A stretch of 39,339 nucleotides of DNA from Verrucomicrobiaceae bacterium (GCA_027488755.1 JAIYAZ010000098.1:1-39339), one strand, 5' to 3'; numbered from the stretch's first letter, positions 10,891 through 18,785 are shown. Notes: generated by a model from the sequence alone, not told the origin. Program-made: numbers and translations.

Positions 10891-12674
10891 TCCCCGGCGC
10901 CCCCAACTCCAGCCCGGACGCCGCCCGCCTGCTCGCCGTCCTCGCCGACGCCCTCGAGGTTCTCCTCCGCACCAACGAACTCCACGGCAACATCCAGCGC
11001 GCCCTCGCCATGGTCGGCGAACACGCCAACGCCGACCGCTCCTACTTCTTCACCGGCGTCGGCCCCCAGGGCGACCTCAGCCGCATCAGCCAGAAAATCG
11101 AATGGGTCCGCCCCGGCGTCATCCCCCAGATCGACAACCTCGACTACCAGAACTACCCCCTTGCGGAAAAAATCCCCCGCTGGTTCGACGAACTCTCCCG
11201 CGGCCGCCCCCTCTTCGGCCACACCGCCGACTTCCATCCCGACGAACGCCCCCTCCTCGAGGAACAGCAAATCCGCTCCATCGTCATGGTGCCGATCATG
11301 CAAAACCACGCCGCCCGCGGCTTCATCGGCTTCGACGCCTGCACCCGCGACCGGGAATGGACCGCCACCGACATCGCGGTCCTCCGCGCCCTCGCCGCCG
11401 GCATCGGCGGCGCCCTCGAACGCCACACCGTCGAAACCTCCCTCTCCGACTACGCCAGCGACCTCCTCCGCAGCCGCCGGGTCGCCCTCAGCCTCATGGA
11501 GGACGCCCAGATCGCGCAAAAGCGAGCCGACGCCGCCAACCAGGAAAAATCCCGCTTCCTCGCCGTCATGAGCCACGAGATGCGCACCCCGCTAAACGGC
11601 ATCCTCGGCTTCGCCGAGCTCATCGCCAGCGAAGCCACCGGCCCCATCCGCGAACACGCCGGCACCATCCAGGCCAGCGGCCACCTCCTCCTCAGCCTCA
11701 TCTCCGACCTCCTCGACTTTTCCAAGATCGAAGCCGGCCGCCTCGAACTCGCCCCCACCGATGGCCGCCTCCGCGATCACGTCGAACGCGTCCTCGCCAT
11801 CTTCACCCCCGCCTGCCGCAACCGCGGCATCCAGCTTCGGTTGGAATTCGACCCCACCCTCCCCACCTTCGCCCGCACCGACTTCCTCCGCTACGAACAG
11901 GTCCTCCTCAACCTCGTCGGCAACGCGGTCAAATTCACCACCACCGGCGGCATCACCGTCCGCCTCCGCCCCGCCCGCCCCGACGCCAGCCCCGACATCA
12001 TCCTCACCGAAATCGAGGACACCGGCATCGGCATCGCGCCCGAAGCCTTCAACCGCATCTTCGAGCCCTTCTCCCAGGCCCACAGCCGCGTCCACCAGGA
12101 ATTCGGCGGCACCGGCCTCGGCCTCGCGATCTGCAAACGCCTCGTCAACCTCCTCGGCGGCGACCTCTCCGTCGAAAGCGAACCCGGCCGCGGCTCCACC
12201 TTCCGTTTCACCCTCCCGCTCGGCCGCGCCACCTCGCCCGCCCCCGCCCTCAGTCCCGCGCCCGCCGACGCCACCCCCACCCCGCCGCCCGACGCCCGCT
12301 CCCTCCGCGTCCTCATCGTCGACGACGTCGCCACCAACCGCGAACTCGCCGCCACCCTCCTCCGCCGCATGGGCGCCGAGGTCTGGCTCGCCCCCGACGG
12401 CCCCACCGCCCTCCGCCTCACCCGCGAAACCACCCCCCACCTCGTGCTCATGGACGTCCTCATGCCCGAGATGGACGGCACCGAAGCCGCCCGCGCCATC
12501 CGCGCCGAGCACCCCGACATCCCCCGCATCGCCGCCCTCTCCGCCGACGCCACCGCCGAAAACGAGGAACGCTGCCGCCTCGCCGGCATGGAGTTTTTCC
12601 TCACCAAACCCATCAACCGCCGCGCCCTCGAGCACGTCGTCCGCACCGTCCTCGAACCCCGCCCGCCCGCCTGA
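10887..12674 (+). CDS. GAF-domain hybrid histidine kinase with C-terminal receiver
   Basis: A 595-residue soluble hybrid kinase. An N-terminal GAF domain (about 20-180) is followed by a coiled coil. The dimerisation/phosphoacceptor box MSHEMRTPLNGILGFAEL has H230, the N box is NLVGNAVKFT, and the G boxes are DTGIGI and GGTGLGLAI. A Pro/Ala linker leads to a receiver domain with RVLIVDD and phospho-acceptor D523 in LVLMDVLMPEMDG. No membrane segments are visible. The GTG start at 10887 overlaps the stop of the CHASE4 sensor (GTGA), indicating translational coupling. No separate output response regulator follows, so the final target (an Hpt protein or another regulator) is outside the window. 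Confidence 0.92.
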   Translation: MIPGAPNSSPDAARLLAVLADALEVLLRTNELHGNIQRALAMVGEHANADRSYFFTGVGPQGDLSRISQKIEWVRPGVIPQIDNLDYQNYPLAEKIPRWFDELSRGRPLFGHTADFHPDERPLLEEQQIRSIVMVPIMQNHAARGFIGFDACTRDREWTATDIAVLRALAAGIGGALERHTVETSLSDYASDLLRSRRVALSLMEDAQIAQKRADAANQEKSRFLAVMSHEMRTPLNGILGFAELIASEATGPIREHAGTIQASGHLLLSLISDLLDFSKIEAGRLELAPTDGRLRDHVERVLAIFTPACRNRGIQLRLEFDPTLPTFARTDFLRYEQVLLNLVGNAVKFTTTGGITVRLRPARPDASPDIILTEIEDTGIGIAPEAFNRIFEPFSQAHSRVHQEFGGTGLGLAICKRLVNLLGGDLSVESEPGRGSTFRFTLPLGRATSPAPALSPAPADATPTPPPDARSLRVLIVDDVATNRELAATLLRRMGAEVWLAPDGPTALRLTRETTPHLVLMDVLMPEMDGTEAARAIRAEHPDIPRIAALSADATAENEERCRLAGMEFFLTKPINRRALEHVVRTVLEPRPPA

Positions 12675-12708
12675 TCCCCGCGCCGGGAAAATGCCCCCAA
12701 ATCAGGGC

Positions 12709-12736
12709 TTGCATCCCGCCGCAATCCGGCCATGAT
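12709..12736 (+). promoter_or_regulatory. Predicted promoter of rplS
   Basis: TTGCAT (12709-12714) and CATGAT (12731-12736) are 16 bases apart, about 24 bases before the rplS start and after the end of the kinase gene. The -10 matches four of six consensus bases. Assignment is by eye. Confidence 0.35.
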
Positions 12737-12759
12737 CTCCAATCCAACTTTTTACGGCC

Positions 12760-13110
12760 ATGAGCTTGATCGCCACCATCGAAAACGAACAACTAAAGAA
12801 AGACGTCGCGAGCTTCGCGGTGGGCGATACCGTCAAGGTTCACACCCGCGTCATTGAAGGCGACAAGGAGCGCATCCAGATCTTCACCGGCATCGTCATC
12901 GGCCGCAAGGGCGCCGGCATCAACGCGAACTTCACCGTACGCCGCATCAGCTCGGGCGTTGGCGTCGAACGCGTCTTCCCGCTTCACTCCCCGCGCATCG
13001 CCAAGATCGAAGTCGAGCGCAAGGGCTCCATCCGCCGCGCCAAACTCAATTACCTCCGCGACCGCAAGGGCAAGTCCGCCACCACGGTCAAGGAAAAGGT
13101 CGAGGCCTAA
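12760..13110 (+). CDS. rplS: 50S ribosomal protein L19
   Basis: A 116-residue L19, a large-subunit protein at the 30S-50S interface. The family core is clear: [33 protein letters not shown], then [20 protein letters not shown] and [22 protein letters not shown]. The start follows a T/A-rich stretch with no Shine-Dalgarno. rnhB and yraN follow, the conserved rplS-rnhB-yraN order. An intrinsic terminator-like hairpin directly after the stop suggests that part of the transcription ends before rnhB. Confidence 0.98.
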   Translation: MSLIATIENEQLKKDVASFAVGDTVKVHTRVIEGDKERIQIFTGIVIGRKGAGINANFTVRRISSGVGVERVFPLHSPRIAKIEVERKGSIRRAKLNYLRDRKGKSATTVKEKVEA

Positions 13111-13148
13111 AAACCCGCCGGCCTTCCCGGCCCCCCTCTTCGCTCGAG

Positions 13149-13185
13149 ACGCTGAAATTTCGCGATTTCAGCGTTTCGTCGTTTT
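13149..13185 (+). terminator. Intrinsic terminator after rplS
   Basis: ACGCTGAAAT (13149-13158) pairs perfectly with ATTTCAGCGT (13165-13174) around a 6-base loop, followed by TTCGTCGTTTT. It lies in the 84-base gap between rplS and rnhB. The T-tract is interrupted, so partial read-through into rnhB is likely. Confidence 0.6.
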
Positions 13186-13194
13186 CCGCCCCCC

Positions 13195-13812
13195 ATGCCC
13201 TGCACGTTTGACGCCGAACGCCGCCTGCAGGCCGCCGGGCAAACCCCCGTCGCCGGCATCGACGAAGCCGGCCGCGGCCCGCTCGCCGGCCCCGTCGTCG
13301 CCGCCGCCGTCATCCTCCCCGCCGACTACCCCGCCGAAGGCCTCGACGACTCCAAGCGCCTCACCGCCGCCGCCCGCGACCGCCACTACGCCCGCCTTAC
13401 GCGCGACGCCTCCGTCGTTTGGGCCGTCGCCGTCCTCGAAGCCCCGGAAATCGACCGCCTCAACATCCTGCGCGCCACCCACGAAGCCATGCGCCGCGCC
13501 GTCCTCGGCCTCCGCGTCCCCGCCCGCCACGCCCTCATCGACGGCCTGCCCGTCCACCCCTTCCCCCTCCCCCAGACCGCCCTCGTCGGCGGCGACGCCC
13601 TTTCCCTCAGCATCGCCGCCGCCAGCGTCATCGCCAAGGTCACCCGCGACCGCCTCATGGCCGCCCACGACCGCGCCTGGCCCGCCTACGGCTTCGCGCA
13701 ACACAAGGGCTATGCAACCGCCGCGCATCTGGCTAGCCTCCGCGCGCATGGGCCCTGCCCGATCCATCGCCGCAGCTTTTCACCGGTTGCGCAACTGGCT
13801 TTCCCGCTCTAA
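13195..13812 (+). CDS. rnhB: Ribonuclease HII
   Basis: A 205-residue RNase HII, which cleaves 5' of ribonucleotides embedded in DNA and removes RNA from RNA-DNA hybrids. The active-site motif GIDEAGRGPLAGPVVAAAV carries D23 and E24. Further landmarks are LDDSKRLT, HALIDGLPV (third acidic residue), GGDALSLSIAAASVIAKVTRDRLM and YGFAQHKGYAT. The C-terminal 65 bases overlap the start of yraN in a different frame. Confidence 0.95.
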   Translation: MPCTFDAERRLQAAGQTPVAGIDEAGRGPLAGPVVAAAVILPADYPAEGLDDSKRLTAAARDRHYARLTRDASVVWAVAVLEAPEIDRLNILRATHEAMRRAVLGLRVPARHALIDGLPVHPFPLPQTALVGGDALSLSIAAASVIAKVTRDRLMAAHDRAWPAYGFAQHKGYATAAHLASLRAHGPCPIHRRSFSPVAQLAFPL

Positions 13813-14203
13813 CTCCCGCGGCGAATCGCCCCACCTCGCCCTCGGCCGCCGCGGCGAACGCCTCGCCGCCCGCCACCTCCGCCACCTCGGCTACAAGGTC
13901 CTCTACCGCAACTTCCGCCGCGGCAAGGGCGGCGAAATCGACCTCGTCTGCCGCCACGGCGACACCCTCGTTTTTGTCGAAGTCAAAACCCGCTCCGACG
14001 AAACCTTCGGCCGCCCCTCCGCCGCCGTCGACCGCCGCAAACGCGAGCGCCTCATCCGCGGCGCGATGACCTGGCTCCGCCTCCTCAACCTCCCCGACAT
14101 CTCCTTCCGCTTCGACATCGTCGAGGTCGTCACCCGCACCGAACCGCCCGAAATCCGCGTCCTCGAAAACGCCTTCCCCCTCCCCGGCCGGTATATTTAC
14201 TAG
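13748..14203 (+). CDS. yraN: YraN family (UPF0102) nuclease-fold protein
   Basis: A 151-residue UPF0102 protein with a restriction-endonuclease-like fold. The family core runs from LGRRGERLAARHLRHLGYK through GGEIDLVCRHGDTLVFVEVKTR, where Asp in GEIDLV and Glu/Lys in VEVK form the PD-(D/E)XK-type site. The ATG at 13748 is the only ATG before the core; the first ~30 residues (Arg/Ser-rich) overlap rnhB and are not conserved, so true translation may begin later at a non-ATG codon. Activity of YraN proteins is unproven, although a DNA-processing role is suspected from the fold. Confidence 0.88.
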   Translation: MGPARSIAAAFHRLRNWLSRSNSRGESPHLALGRRGERLAARHLRHLGYKVLYRNFRRGKGGEIDLVCRHGDTLVFVEVKTRSDETFGRPSAAVDRRKRERLIRGAMTWLRLLNLPDISFRFDIVEVVTRTEPPEIRVLENAFPLPGRYIY

Positions 14204-14221
14204 CTGCGCCGCAGCCGGGCT

Positions 14222-14250
14222 TTGACCCGAATAACGATTTCCCTTATCGC
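14222..14250 (+). promoter_or_regulatory. Possible promoter of the Rrf2 regulator gene
   Basis: TTGACC (14222-14227) and TATCGC (14245-14250) are 17 bases apart. The predicted start falls at or within a base or two of the ATG at 14257, implying a leaderless or very short leader. ATAA/TTAT half-sites flank the spacer (14231-14247), a possible autoregulatory dyad. Confidence 0.25.
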
Positions 14251-14256
14251 TGGGGG

Positions 14257-14721
14257 ATGCAGCTCTCCATGCGCACCGATTACGCGTTGCGCGCCCTCTT
14301 CACCCTCGTCGAACACCACGGCGGCCAGCCCATCCCCATCGCGGAACTCGCCCGTCGCAACGACGTCCCCAAGCGCTTCCTCGAGCACATCATGCTCGAC
14401 CTCAAGGAACGCGGTTGGGTCTCCAGCGTCGCCGGCAAACGCGGCGGCTACCTCCTCGCCCGCAACCCCGAGCGCATCACCATGGGCGAAGTCGTCCGCC
14501 ACTTCGACGGCTACCTCGCCCCCCTCGCCTGCGTCTCCGTCACCGACTACAAACGCTGCTCCCAGGAACCCGTCTGCCGCTTCCGCCGCGTCATGCTCGA
14601 GTCCCGCAACCTCGTCGCCCGCCTCATGGACCGCACCACCCTCGCCGACGTCATGCGCGGCCTCCCCGTCACCGACCGCGAGATCGCCAACACCATCGGC
14701 CTCGACGGCGAAGGCATCTGA
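14257..14721 (+). CDS. Rrf2 family transcriptional regulator with three cysteines
   Basis: A 154-residue Rrf2 regulator. The N-terminal winged helix begins MQLSMRTDYALRALFTLVEH, and the recognition region and wing include KRFLEHIMLDLKERGWV and GKRGGYLLARNPERITMGEVV. Cysteines C92, C101 and C107 give a C-X8-C-X5-C spacing, comparable with the C-X5-C-X5-C cluster ligands of IscR and the related pattern in NsrR, so an Fe-S cofactor is plausible. CymR, the Rrf2 regulator of cysteine synthesis in Bacillus, lacks such ligands. It lies directly upstream of the sulfate-binding protein, cysK and cysTWA, which it probably controls. Start ATG 14257 fits family N-termini; GGGGG precedes it. Confidence 0.9.
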   Translation: MQLSMRTDYALRALFTLVEHHGGQPIPIAELARRNDVPKRFLEHIMLDLKERGWVSSVAGKRGGYLLARNPERITMGEVVRHFDGYLAPLACVSVTDYKRCSQEPVCRFRRVMLESRNLVARLMDRTTLADVMRGLPVTDREIANTIGLDGEGI

Positions 14722-14789
14722 TTTCCCCCGCCAAATCACCCGCCCAACCCCGCTATGACGCAAACAACGACTGCTTGAATCGTTTTTTG

Positions 14790-14818
14790 TTGACCCCCCG
14801 CGCCGAACGGCCGATTTT
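14790..14818 (+). promoter_or_regulatory. Predicted promoter of the sulfate-uptake operon with upstream dyad
   Basis: TTGACC (14790-14795) and GATTTT (14813-14818) are 17 bases apart, 34 bases before the first binding-protein start. Immediately upstream lies the dyad AACGA (14766-14770) / TCGTT (14780-14784), followed by a T-run. That could be an operator for the Rrf2 protein or a weak terminator of its gene. Confidence 0.32.
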
Positions 14819-14851
14819 TGCGTCTCCACGAACCCCTTTCCGACCTTCCCG

Positions 14852-15850
14852 ATGAAAATCCTCACCCTCGCCGGCCTCGCCCTCGCCGCCCTCGCCGGTT
14901 CGGCGCTCGCCGCCCCCACTATTCTCAACGTCTCCTACGACCCCACCCGCGAGCTTTACGCGGACTTCGACGCCGTCTTCGCCAAGCACTGGAAGGAAAA
15001 AACCGGGCAGGACCTCAAGATCGACCAATCCCACGGCGGCTCCGGCAAACAGGCCCGCTCCGTCATCGACGGCCTCGAAGCCGACGTCGTCACCCTCGCG
15101 CTCGCCTACGATATCGACTCCATCGCCCAAAAGGCGAAGCTCCTCCCCGAGGACTGGCAGAAACGCCTCCCCAACAACAGCTCCCCCTACACCTCGACGA
15201 TCGTCTTCCTCGTCCGCAAGGGCAACCCCAAGGGCATCCAGGATTGGCCCGATCTCCTCAAGACCGGTGTCGAGGTCATCACCCCGAACCCCCGCACCTC
15301 CGGCGGCGCCCGCTGGAACTACCTCGCCGCCTGGGCCGATGCCCTCAAGCGCAACGGCGGCGACGAGGCCAAGGCCCGCGAATTCGTCACCGAGCTCTTC
15401 AAGCACGTCCCCGTGCTCGACTCCGGCGCCCGCGGCTCCACCGTGACCTTCACCGAACGCGGCATCGGCGACGTCCTCCTCGCCTGGGAAAACGAAGCCT
15501 ACCTCGCCCTCCAGCAAAAACCCGACCAGTTCGAAATCATCACCCCCAAGGTCAGCATCCTCGCCGAGCCGCCCGTCGCCGTCGTCGACAAGATCGTGGA
15601 CCGCAAGGGCACGCGCGAAGTCGCCACCGCCTACCTCGAATACCTCTACACCCCCGAGGGCCAGGACATCGTCGCCAAACATTTCTACCGCCCCACCGAC
15701 CCCACCGTGAAAGCGAAATACGCCGACAAGTTCCCCGCCCTCGAGCTCGTCACCATCGACGACACCTTCGGCGGCTGGGCCAACGCGCAGAAGGTTCACT
15801 TCGAAAACGGCGGCATCTTCGACCAGATCTACCAGCCCCAGGCCCGCTAA
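14852..15850 (+). CDS. sbp: Sulfate/thiosulfate ABC transporter substrate-binding protein (first copy)
   Basis: A 332-residue periplasmic sulfate-binding protein. The signal peptide is [20 protein letters not shown], with cleavage before [16 protein letters not shown]. Family features include the [28 protein letters not shown] oxyanion-binding region, [34 protein letters not shown] and [15 protein letters not shown] at the end. It delivers sulfate or thiosulfate to CysT/CysW/CysA, encoded 3 kb downstream. A paralogue lies after cysK (16934-17938), and the two share long stretches even at the DNA level, so they arose by duplication. Confidence 0.94.
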   Translation: MKILTLAGLALAALAGSALAAPTILNVSYDPTRELYADFDAVFAKHWKEKTGQDLKIDQSHGGSGKQARSVIDGLEADVVTLALAYDIDSIAQKAKLLPEDWQKRLPNNSSPYTSTIVFLVRKGNPKGIQDWPDLLKTGVEVITPNPRTSGGARWNYLAAWADALKRNGGDEAKAREFVTELFKHVPVLDSGARGSTVTFTERGIGDVLLAWENEAYLALQQKPDQFEIITPKVSILAEPPVAVVDKIVDRKGTREVATAYLEYLYTPEGQDIVAKHFYRPTDPTVKAKYADKFPALELVTIDDTFGGWANAQKVHFENGGIFDQIYQPQAR

Positions 15851-15881
15851 CCCCCACCACCCTCCACCCCTCGCACCCGCC

Positions 15882-16856
15882 ATGTCCTTCTACGACAACG
15901 TCGTTGCCAGCGTTGGCAAAACCCCGCTCATCCGCCTCAACCGCATCGCCGCCGGCCTCCCCGCGACCATCGCCATCAAGGGCGAATTCGCCAACCCGCT
16001 CGGCAGCGTGAAAGACCGCATCGGCGCCGCCATGATCGCCGCCGCCGAGGCCGACGGCCGCCTCACCCCCGGCACCACGATCATCGAGCCCACCTCCGGC
16101 AACACCGGCATCGCCCTCGCCTTCGTCGCCGCCGCCAAGGGCTACAAACTCATCCTCACCATGCCCGAGAGCATGAGCATCGAGCGCCGCACGCTCCTCG
16201 CCCTGCTCGGCGCCCAACTCGTCCTCACCCCCGCCGCCGAGGGCATGCGCGGCGCCATCGCCCGCGCCGAACAGCTCCACGCCGAGACCGAAAACTCCTG
16301 GATCCCCCAGCAGTTCAACAACCCGGCGAACCCCGAGATCCACCGCCGCACCACCGCCGAGGAAATCTGGGCCGACACCGACGGCCAGGTCGACGTCCTC
16401 GTCTCCGCCGTCGGCACCGGCGGCACCATCACCGGCGTCGCCGAAGTCCTCAAAACCCGCAAGCCCGGCTTCCTGGCCATCGCCGTCGAGCCGAAGGACT
16501 CCCCCGTCATCACGCAGACCCGCAACGGCGAGCCCCTCAAACCCGGCCCCCACAAAATCCAGGGCACCGGCGCCGGCTTCGTCCCCGGCAACCTCAACGT
16601 CGCCCTCCTCGACGAAGTCATCACCGTCAGCAACGAGGACGCCATCGAGACCGCCCGCCGCCTCGCCCTCGAGGAAGGCATCCTCGCCGGCATCTCCAGC
16701 GGAGCCAACGTCTGGGCCGCCCTCCAGGTTGCCCGCCGGCCCGAGTTTGCCGGCAAACTCATCGTCACTATTGGCTGTAGCACCGGCGAGCGCTACCTCA
16801 GCACCGCCCTCGCCGAAAAGGCCAAGGCCGACCTCCTCGCCGAACAGCCCGCTTAA
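15882..16856 (+). CDS. cysK: Cysteine synthase A (O-acetylserine sulfhydrylase)
   Basis: A 324-residue PLP enzyme making cysteine from O-acetylserine and sulfide. It shows the start [21 protein letters not shown], the PLP lysine in [15 protein letters not shown], the substrate loop [13 protein letters not shown], the phosphate-binding GTGGTITG and the C-terminal GISSGAN segment. It is placed between two sulfate-binding protein genes, 31 bases after the first. A strong intrinsic terminator follows it. Confidence 0.96.
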   Translation: MSFYDNVVASVGKTPLIRLNRIAAGLPATIAIKGEFANPLGSVKDRIGAAMIAAAEADGRLTPGTTIIEPTSGNTGIALAFVAAAKGYKLILTMPESMSIERRTLLALLGAQLVLTPAAEGMRGAIARAEQLHAETENSWIPQQFNNPANPEIHRRTTAEEIWADTDGQVDVLVSAVGTGGTITGVAEVLKTRKPGFLAIAVEPKDSPVITQTRNGEPLKPGPHKIQGTGAGFVPGNLNVALLDEVITVSNEDAIETARRLALEEGILAGISSGANVWAALQVARRPEFAGKLIVTIGCSTGERYLSTALAEKAKADLLAEQPA

Positions 16857-16893
16857 AACCACCCACCGCCCGCGTTCCACCTTCCACGCCACA

Positions 16894-16924
16894 GACCCGG
16901 GCCCCCAAAAGGCCCGGGTCTTTT
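16894..16924 (+). terminator. Strong intrinsic terminator after cysK, ending just before the second sbp
   Basis: GACCCGGGCC (16894-16903) pairs perfectly with GGCCCGGGTC (16911-16920) across the loop CCCAAAA, followed by TTTT. The T-tract ends 9 bases before the ATG of the second sulfate-binding protein. This is a textbook Rho-independent terminator in an unusual position inside an otherwise co-directional gene block. Confidence 0.85.
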
Positions 16925-16933
16925 CCTGTCCCC

Positions 16934-17938
16934 ATGAAATTTTTCGCCCTTCTTCTTCTCTTTCTCCTTGCCCTCCTCCCCGGGACCGGCCGCTCCGCCG
17001 ACGCGCCCACCCGCATCCTCAACGTCTCCTACGACGTCACCCGCGAGTTTTATCAGGACTACAACGCCGCCTTCCAACGCCACTGGCAGACCGAGCACCC
17101 CGAAGCCAAACTCGAAATCGAGCAATCCCACGCCGGCTCCAGCAAACAGGCCCGCGCCGTCATCGACGGACTCCCCGCCGACGTCGTCACCATGAACCAG
17201 GACACCGACATCCAGCTCCTCGCCGACGCCGGACTCGTCGCCCCCGACTGGCGCACCCGCCTCCCCGACCACGCCGCCCCCTCCACCACCACCATCGTCT
17301 TCCTCGTCCGCAAGGGAAACCCCAAGGGCATCCGCGACTGGCCCGACCTCCTCAAACCCGGCGTCGAACCCATCATCCCCAACCCAAAAACCTCCGGCAA
17401 CGGCCGCTACTCCTACCTCGCCGCCTGGGCCTACGCCCAGACCCGCCCCGGCGGCTCCCCCGAAAAAGCCCGCGCCTTCGTCGGCGACCTCTTCCGCCGC
17501 GTCACCGTCCTCCCCTCCGGCGGCCGCGACGCCACCAACACCTTCGTCCAGCGCGGCATTGGCGACGTCCTCCTCACCTTCGAAAGCGAGACCCTCCAGA
17601 TCACCCGCGTCTTCAGCCCCGACGCCTACGACGTCGTCACCCCCTCCGCCAGCATCCTCGCCGCCGCCCCCGTCAGCGTCGTCGACAAAGTCGTCGACCA
17701 GCGCGGCACCCGCGCCCTCGCCACCGCCTACCTCACCCACCTCTGGTCCGACGAAGGCCAGAAAATCGCCGCCCGCCACTACTTCCGCCCCCGCTCGGCC
17801 GCCATCCTCGCCGAAAACGCCGCCCTCTTCCCTCCCCTCGAACTCCTCACCATCGACGCCGTTTTCGGCGGCTGGGCCAACGCCCAGAAACACTTCTCCG
17901 CCGGCGGCGAATTCGACGCCATCTTCGCCCGCCGCTAA
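16934..17938 (+). CDS. sbp: Sulfate/thiosulfate ABC transporter substrate-binding protein (second copy)
   Basis: A 334-residue paralogue of the first binding protein. The signal peptide is MKFFALLLLFLLALLPGTGRS, followed by ADAPTRILNVSYDVTREFY. It keeps [58 protein letters not shown] and [14 protein letters not shown]. Differences near the binding pocket (MNQDTDIQL for [16 protein letters not shown] for GGARWNY) suggest an altered ligand or affinity. No ribosome-binding site is visible, and a strong terminator ends 9 bases upstream. The M14-type hydrolase begins 7 bases after its stop. Confidence 0.92.
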   Translation: MKFFALLLLFLLALLPGTGRSADAPTRILNVSYDVTREFYQDYNAAFQRHWQTEHPEAKLEIEQSHAGSSKQARAVIDGLPADVVTMNQDTDIQLLADAGLVAPDWRTRLPDHAAPSTTTIVFLVRKGNPKGIRDWPDLLKPGVEPIIPNPKTSGNGRYSYLAAWAYAQTRPGGSPEKARAFVGDLFRRVTVLPSGGRDATNTFVQRGIGDVLLTFESETLQITRVFSPDAYDVVTPSASILAAAPVSVVDKVVDQRGTRALATAYLTHLWSDEGQKIAARHYFRPRSAAILAENAALFPPLELLTIDAVFGGWANAQKHFSAGGEFDAIFARR

Positions 17939-17945
17939 ACCCGCC

Positions 17946-18785
17946 ATGCCTCCCGCCGTGACCCCGAAACGCCTGCGCGAACGCCGCAACCTCCGCACGC
18001 TCCTCCGCCCCCTCGAGGAACTCGCCCGCGGCTCCCAGCACCTCTTCACCGCCCACCTCGAGCTCACCGACCCCACCGCCACCGGCGCCATCGGCCCCTA
18101 CCCCCACCAACGCATCACCCTGCCCCGCTTCCTCTTCGCCGGCCCCGGCTCCGGCGGCGCCAGCTTTCTCCGGCTCGGCATCTTCGGCGGCCTCCACGGC
18201 GACGAGGAAGCCACCGTCCTTGGCGCCCTCGCCTTCCTCGAAAAACTCCACGCCCAGCCCGAAATCGCCCGCGGCTACGAGCTCTTCGTCTACCCCGTCG
18301 GCAACCCCACCGGCTTCGCCGACGACACCCGCTGGTCCCGCTCCGGCGTCGACCTCAACCGCCAGTTCTGGCGCGACTCCGCGGAACCCGAGATCGTCCT
18401 GCTCGAACGCCAGCTCGTGAACCTCGCCTTCGACGGCATCATCGCCCTCCACGCCGACGACACCAGCCCCGGCCTCTACGGATTCGTCAAGGGCCACGCC
18501 CTCACCCGCCACGTCCTCGAGCCCGCCCTCACCCGCGCCTCCACCGTGCTCCCGCGCAACTTCGACCGCAGCATCGACAACTTCGAGGCCAACGCCGGCA
18601 TCATCGAAGCCGGCTACCCCGGCGTCCTCAGCGCCCCGCCCGCCCAGCACCCCCGCCCGCTCGAAATCGTCTTCGAAACCCCCGCCCTCGCCCCCCTCGA
18701 CCAACAGATCGAAGCCCACACCCTCGCCCTCGAAGAAATTCTGCTTCGCTTCCGCGCCGTGATTTCCGAAGGTCAATCGATCTAG
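17946..18785 (+). CDS. M14-type zinc hydrolase (succinylglutamate desuccinylase/aspartoacylase or carboxypeptidase-like)
   Basis: A 279-residue protein with M14 metallocarboxypeptidase-superfamily hallmarks. The zinc pair H84 and E87 lies in GGLHGDEEA, the third ligand H169 in IIALHADD, the substrate-binding N138-R139 in VDLNRQF, and a probable catalytic E242 in VFETPA. Members cleave C-terminal amino acids from peptides or deacylate N-acyl amino acids; the sequence does not settle which. There is no signal peptide, so it is probably cytoplasmic. It sits with 7-base gaps between the second sulfate-binding protein and cysT, so it is co-expressed with sulfate uptake, which is not a standard component of that system. 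A role in releasing sulfur amino acids from conjugates is only a hypothesis. Confidence 0.8.
   Translation: MPPAVTPKRLRERRNLRTLLRPLEELARGSQHLFTAHLELTDPTATGAIGPYPHQRITLPRFLFAGPGSGGASFLRLGIFGGLHGDEEATVLGALAFLEKLHAQPEIARGYELFVYPVGNPTGFADDTRWSRSGVDLNRQFWRDSAEPEIVLLERQLVNLAFDGIIALHADDTSPGLYGFVKGHALTRHVLEPALTRASTVLPRNFDRSIDNFEANAGIIEAGYPGVLSAPPAQHPRPLEIVFETPALAPLDQQIEAHTLALEEILLRFRAVISEGQSI

Noticed and set aside
11102-12763. A 553-codon Arg/Pro/His-rich frame within the hybrid kinase gene
   Set aside because: It is out of frame with the kinase motifs and is typical of a +1 shadow.
14722-14851. A SAM-type riboswitch upstream of the sulfate operon
   Set aside because: The gap is short, lacks the conserved SAM-I core, and the only structure is a 5-bp dyad better read as an operator.
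16934-17938. The second sbp as a pseudogene copy
   Set aside because: The frame is intact with a good signal peptide and all family segments; substitutions look like divergence, not decay.
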